In this document: piece by piece, positions 5,979 to 9,597 of the stretch
How the letters are laid out: each line of letters opens with the position of its first letter
How positions within the stretch are numbered: position 1 is the stretch's first letter
Program-made: the position numbers and the translations under genes
The notes under the pieces: model-generated
Told to the model about the DNA's origin: nothing
What the model saw: only the letters and a program-made list of their open reading frames with translations
Database searches by the model: none
Assembly: GCA_004297235.1 (NCBI GenBank)
Contig: SCUR01000285.1
Location: 1 to 9,597 of the forward strand
Origin: Candidatus Manganitrophaceae bacterium
Lineage (GTDB): Bacteria > Nitrospirota > Nitrospiria > SBBL01 > Manganitrophaceae
Length of the DNA stretch: 9,597 bases
Direction: 5' to 3'

Positions 5979-8867
5979 TTATATCGATCCGGCCATCGGC
6001 AGGAGGACGCGGAATTTGGTTCCTTTTCCGACCGTGCTCTCCACTTCGATCTTCCCTTTGTGTTTCTGAACGATCCCGTAGGAGACCGACAGCCCCAAGC
6101 CGGTTCCTTTCCCCACCGGTTTGGTGGTAAAGAACGGATCGAAGATCTTCTTCAGATGCTCCGCCGCGATCCCGCAGCCGGTGTCCTCGATCTCCACGAC
6201 AATCCAATCCCCCTCCACGCGGCTGCGAATCCAGATCTTCCCCTTCTTCGGCATCGACTGTGCGGCGTTCACCAACAGGTTCATGAAGACTTGATTAATT
6301 TGCTGCGGGTAACAGAGGATCTCCGGGATGTCGCCGAGCTCCTTGATGACTTCCGCCTTGTACTTGAGCTCGTTCCAGACGATGTTCAGGGTGCTCTCGA
6401 TCCCCCCGTTGAGGTTAAAGCGCATCCGCTCCGCCCGATCGATATGCGAGAACTCCTTGAGGTCTTGAACAATCCGGCGCACCCGGTCCATTCCTTCCAG
6501 CGATTGCTCGACCAGACGGGAGAGATCTTCCATGAGAAAACCGACATTCACCTGCTGGGAGAGGGCGCGAACCCGCCGCTTCTCCCCTTCCACCGCTTCA
6601 GGGTCGCCCCGCTCGACCGACGCCAAAAGCGCCTCGTATCCGCCGACCAACTGGAGCAGGTCGCTCATATACTCCTCCAGCGTTCTGAGATTGCTGCTGA
6701 CGAAGCCGACCGGATTGTTGATCTCATGCGCCACCCCCGCCGCCATTTGCCCCAAAGAGGCCATCTTCTCCGACTGAAGCAGATGCGCCTGGGCATCTTG
6801 GAGGTCTTTATACGCCTTCTGAAGCGCCTCTCCCGCCTTCTTGCGTTCGGTGATGTCTTCCGCGATTCCGACGACCCGATAGACCCTGTCCGCTTCGTCC
6901 CGAATGGGAAAAGCACGATCTCGAATCCAGCGCATCGATTGGTCGGGACGGATGATGCGATATTCCATGTCGTACTCGCCGGTCACCTGCTTCGGGAATG
7001 CCGCGATCACCCGTTCCCGATCCTCGGGATGAATCGCGTCAAGCCAAGCACGAGGGTCTTCATAGAGCTTTTGGGGAGAGGCTCCCCAGATCTCCCAGTA
7101 GGTCGGACTGATGTAGATCATCTGGTTTTTATCGACCGAGGTCATCCAGAAAACTTCGCTGATACTCTCCGTCACCTGCCGGAAACGCTCCTCGCTCTGC
7201 CGCAGCTCGTCTTCCGCTTGTCTCCGCTCGGTCACATCCTGAGCCGTCCCGATCACCTGCGTCGGCGTCCCGGCCGGACCACAAAGAACCTCCCCTTGCG
7301 TATGAACGATTCGGACCGATCCGTTCCGGCGGATTAAACGATAATCGAAAGAAAAGGGGTGACGCGCTTCGATTGCCTTCTCAAGGAGGCGCTTGATTCG
7401 CTCCACATCCTCCGGATGGACGGAACGGAGAAAAATTTCATAAGTGACGCCGATCTCACCGGGCTTAAGCCCGTAGATCCGGTAAAGCTCATCGGACCAG
7501 GTGATTTGGTGGGTCGAAAGGTCCCAATCCCAGCTTCCCGAATGCGCAATCTCCTGCGCCGCCGCCAATTGCGCTTCGCTCTTCCTTAACCGCTCCTCCG
7601 CTTGCTTGCGCTTCGTGATATCTCGGAAGATCGCCCGGACGATGACCGCCCTTTCCTCCTCGATTCGAGAATTGATGTTCCCTTCCACCGCAACCGGGCG
7701 GCCGTCCTTGGTTACGAAAACCGCCTGAACGCCGCGGAGCGACTCACCGGTTTTAATCCGCTCAAAAAGGGATTTAAAGCTTTCTCGATCGTCCGGATGA
7801 ACAATATCAAAGAGAGTGCGATGGGAAAGATCTTCGTGGCTATAGCCGAACGTCTCCAACCATGCGCGATTCACGAATTCAAAACGACCCTCCGGGGTGA
7901 CGGTCTGGATCAAGTCGTTCGCATTTTCCAGAAAATCGAGCATGAGATCCCTGCTGTCCCGAACCGCCTGCTCCGCCCGTTGCCGCTCGGTCACATCCTC
8001 GATGACCAGCAGAAGCCGGCTTTTGTCTTCCGCGGCCGATCTCATTCCGCGCATTGTGACCATTTGAAAGCGCCGCTCGCCCTTAGAATTGTGAATGTCG
8101 ATCATGATCTGATGTTGGCGTCCCCCTTGCTGCATGACCAGCCGCGCCCAATCTTCCAGACCGGACACGGGTAAAACGTCCCGGAGGAGTTTTCCGCGAA
8201 ATTCCGCATCGCGGTCTCCTTGCGTCTCTCTAAAGGCAAGGTTGGCGGAAAGGACCTGTAACTGTTCGGAGAGGAGAAGGATCCCAAGCGGCAGACTGGA
8301 CAAAACGCTTTGGGTTTGCTCGTTGACCGTCGAAATCGCCTGCCGGTCGGCATGTCGATAGGCATCGATCGCCAATCCCATATCGAGGAAGACCACCTTC
8401 AAGAGGGCGCGATACGTATCCATAAAGGCATCGACATTCCCCCCGGCGGCCTGCAGCACCCTTGGCAAAAGCTCCGCAAGGCACTGCGCATAGGCGCCGA
8501 AATACCACTTCGGCGCCAGACCGATCCGCTGATGGGTCAGACCGATTTGAATCCGGTCTTGAATATATCCGACGCCGTAATCGCCCCCGGTGAGGCGGTT
8601 GAAGTACAATGCCAACGTCTGCTTCAGACGCATCACGGCGGCGGCATCGGGGAGTAAGCCGCGGGTCTCATCAAAAGAGAGAAGATGCTCATAAAAGGCA
8701 TCGACCAAGACCGACGTTTTCGCCTGCTTTTCGTGATATCCCTTCAAAAGCGCCAGATCGCGATCTTCGAGCTTTAAATAAGCCTTCCGCAGGGAGACCT
8801 CCGCCGCATCAAGCCCGATCTCTTTCACAATCGTCGTGACCGCCTCATCGATCTTTCGTTGATTCAT
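5979..8867 (-). CDS. globin-coupled sensor histidine kinase with about four PAS domains
   Basis: This 962-residue kinase shows no membrane segment and should be soluble. Residue numbers run from the ATG at 8867. A globin-coupled sensor domain (about 1-175) carries the characteristic stretch QIGLTHQRIGLAPKWYFGAY, with His112 as the expected proximal heme ligand. Tyr59 (AFYEHL) lies 53 residues earlier, where a distal Tyr would be. Four PAS domains follow at about 180-297, 306-421, 427-552 and 553-680; three of the four boundaries carry the usual DVTERRQAE-like exit motif. The kinase core has the phospho-acceptor His714 in AAGVAHEINNP, a long helical segment, the N box MNLLVNAAQ, G1 EDTGCGI and G2 GKGTGLGLS. 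No receiver is fused, so the downstream RpfG-like regulator is the likely partner. An in-frame GTG at 8879 would add four residues, but has a poorly spaced ribosome site. The signal is probably O2, NO or redox state through heme, which is inference from the family. Confidence 0.93.
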   Translation of the reverse strand: MNQRKIDEAVTTIVKEIGLDAAEVSLRKAYLKLEDRDLALLKGYHEKQAKTSVLVDAFYEHLLSFDETRGLLPDAAAVMRLKQTLALYFNRLTGGDYGVGYIQDRIQIGLTHQRIGLAPKWYFGAYAQCLAELLPRVLQAAGGNVDAFMDTYRALLKVVFLDMGLAIDAYRHADRQAISTVNEQTQSVLSSLPLGILLLSEQLQVLSANLAFRETQGDRDAEFRGKLLRDVLPVSGLEDWARLVMQQGGRQHQIMIDIHNSKGERRFQMVTMRGMRSAAEDKSRLLLVIEDVTERQRAEQAVRDSRDLMLDFLENANDLIQTVTPEGRFEFVNRAWLETFGYSHEDLSHRTLFDIVHPDDRESFKSLFERIKTGESLRGVQAVFVTKDGRPVAVEGNINSRIEEERAVIVRAIFRDITKRKQAEERLRKSEAQLAAAQEIAHSGSWDWDLSTHQITWSDELYRIYGLKPGEIGVTYEIFLRSVHPEDVERIKRLLEKAIEARHPFSFDYRLIRRNGSVRIVHTQGEVLCGPAGTPTQVIGTAQDVTERRQAEDELRQSEERFRQVTESISEVFWMTSVDKNQMIYISPTYWEIWGASPQKLYEDPRAWLDAIHPEDRERVIAAFPKQVTGEYDMEYRIIRPDQSMRWIRDRAFPIRDEADRVYRVVGIAEDITERKKAGEALQKAYKDLQDAQAHLLQSEKMASLGQMAAGVAHEINNPVGFVSSNLRTLEEYMSDLLQLVGGYEALLASVERGDPEAVEGEKRRVRALSQQVNVGFLMEDLSRLVEQSLEGMDRVRRIVQDLKEFSHIDRAERMRFNLNGGIESTLNIVWNELKYKAEVIKELGDIPEILCYPQQINQVFMNLLVNAAQSMPKKGKIWIRSRVEGDWIVVEIEDTGCGIAAEHLKKIFDPFFTTKPVGKGTGLGLSVSYGIVQKHKGKIEVESTVGKGTKFRVLLPMAGSI
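5997..6666. repeat. direct repeat copy 1: duplicated kinase core
   Basis: This covers the C-terminal kinase core of the globin-coupled kinase and aligns without indels to 8928-9597 at a constant offset of 2931 bp. The most conserved stretch, 6121-6197, matches 9052-9128 with a single difference at 6177, which is silent in a Gly codon. Elsewhere the copies have drifted at both synonymous and replacement sites. The repeat may extend further in the gene that leaves the window. Confidence 0.85.
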
Positions 8868-8878
8868 TCCTTGCTTCA

Positions 8879-8883
8879 CTCCT
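8879..8883 (-). promoter_or_regulatory. ribosome binding site deciding the globin-kinase start
   Basis: The minus strand reads AGGAG here, 11 bases before the ATG at 8865-8867. The same bases overlap the in-frame GTG at 8877-8879, so they cannot serve that codon. The ATG is therefore preferred, although the spacing is on the long side. Confidence 0.5.
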
Positions 8884-8891
8884 GCGGTGCT

Positions 8892-9597
8892 CTATCGAGC
8901 CGGCTCATCGGCATCCGTCGCCGAAATAGGCAGGAGAACGCGGAACGTGGTTCCCTTGCCGACCGTGCTCTCCACCTCGATCTTTCCCTGGTGCTTCTGA
9001 ATGATCCCGTACGACACCGACAGCCCCAACCCCGTCCCTTTCCCCACCGGCTTGGTGGTAAAGAACGGATCGAAGATCTTCTTCAGATGCTCCGCCGCGA
9101 TCCCGCAACCGGTGTCCTCGATCTCCACCGCAACCTGATCCCCCGCTACATAGCTGCGAATCCAGATCTTCCCCCGCCCGCTCATCGCCTGCGCCGCATT
9201 CACCAACAAATTCATGAACACCTGATTGATCTGCTGCGGATAGCAGACCACCTCCGGAATCTCTCCGAGCTCTTTGATCACTTCCGCTTTGTACTTCAGT
9301 TCGTTCCAGACGATGTTCAGCGTGCTCTCCAGTCCCTGGTTGAGGTCAAAGCGCACCTGCTCCCCCCGATCGACATGCGAGAACTCCTTGAGGTCTTTGA
9401 CGATCTTGAGGATTCGGTCCATTCCTTCCAGAGATTGCTCGACCAGACGGGAGAGATCTTCCATCAGGAACGCGACGTCGACCTGTTTGGAGAGAGCGCG
9501 AACCCGTCTCTTCTCCCCTTCGATGACACCGTGATCTCCTCGTTCGACGGCCGAGAGCAGCGCCTCATACCCCCCGACCAACTGCAGAATATCGGCA
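8892..9597 (-). CDS. sensor histidine kinase, C-terminal part only
   Basis: This is the last 235 residues of a histidine kinase whose start, sensor region and phospho-acceptor His lie beyond the right edge. The reading frame stays open to the last base. A TTG at 9581 is an internal Leu, not a start. Visible parts are the long helical stretch after the H box (VGGYEALLSAVERGD to DLKEFSHVDR) and the ATPase domain with N box MNLLVNAAQ, G1 EDTGCGI and G2 GKGTGLGLS. It ends in a short polar tail (ISATDADEPAR). By eye it differs from the core of the neighbouring globin-coupled kinase at about 35 of 217 positions, with no gaps, so the two are close paralogues. Its stop is 24 bp before the next start, so they are cotranscribed. 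What it senses cannot be told from here. Confidence 0.93.
   Translation of the reverse strand, partial: ADILQLVGGYEALLSAVERGDHGVIEGEKRRVRALSKQVDVAFLMEDLSRLVEQSLEGMDRILKIVKDLKEFSHVDRGEQVRFDLNQGLESTLNIVWNELKYKAEVIKELGEIPEVVCYPQQINQVFMNLLVNAAQAMSGRGKIWIRSYVAGDQVAVEIEDTGCGIAAEHLKKIFDPFFTTKPVGKGTGLGLSVSYGIIQKHQGKIEVESTVGKGTTFRVLLPISATDADEPAR
8928..9597. repeat. direct repeat copy 2: duplicated kinase core
   Basis: This is the partner of the copy at 5997-6666, in the same orientation and with the same reading frame, inside the truncated upstream kinase. The right edge of the window cuts it, so its full length is unknown. Confidence 0.85.

Noticed and set aside
6060..7337. A 425-codon open frame on the plus strand opposite the globin-coupled kinase
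   Set aside because: It lies wholly opposite a kinase with clear PAS and ATPase motifs, shows no recognisable domain, and is Arg/Leu/His-rich as expected for the antisense frame of a GC-rich gene.
9579..9581. TTG at 9581 as the start of a 229-residue kinase
   Set aside because: The frame is open to the window edge, and the upstream residues (ADILQ) align with the same position inside the neighbouring kinase, so this is an internal Leu of a truncated gene.
1..9597. Mobile elements, CRISPR arrays, tRNA or rRNA genes
   Set aside because: No transposase or integrase motifs, no regularly spaced short repeats and no RNA-gene signatures were seen. The only long repeat is the paralogous kinase core.

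Overview
The window looks like part of a chromosome from a Gram-negative bacterium. The DNA is fairly GC-rich, there is a signal-peptide-bearing outer-membrane barrel protein, and the Shine-Dalgarno sites are of the AGGAGG type. I cannot fix the phylum. The mix of chemosensory, PAS-kinase and RpfG-like genes would suit an environmental lineage such as Nitrospirota or a deltaproteobacterial group, but that is a guess. The left end is a contig edge: bases 1-13 are an exact Illumina adapter tail, not genome.

Every credible gene is on the minus strand, so transcription runs right to left with gaps of only about 20-80 bp and no intrinsic terminator. This looks like one operon. In transcription order: (1) the C-terminal part of a sensor histidine kinase (8892-9597, 5' end outside the window); (2) a soluble globin-coupled sensor kinase with about four PAS domains (5979-8867); (3) an RpfG-like response regulator with a degenerate HD-GYP-type output domain (4607-5923); (4) CheA with two C-terminal CheW-like domains and no recognisable P2 domain (2306-4552); (5) CheW (1688-2272); (6) an outer-membrane porin-like protein (432-1607); (7) a small PstS-like periplasmic substrate-binding protein cut by the contig edge (14-411).

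Read together, the genes suggest a sensory module. One or more heme/PAS-sensing kinases and a CheA/CheW pair sit around a single receiver protein, followed by an envelope pair (porin plus binding protein). No MCP receptor, CheR, CheB, stand-alone CheY or ABC permease is present here. The main points of interest are the degenerate HD-GYP site (Met-Asp in place of His-Asp), the near-duplicate kinase cores in adjacent genes, the porin/binding-protein pair attached to a chemosensory operon, and the adapter remnant. No RNA genes, insertion sequences or CRISPR arrays were seen, and no intergenic stretch exceeds 100 bp.
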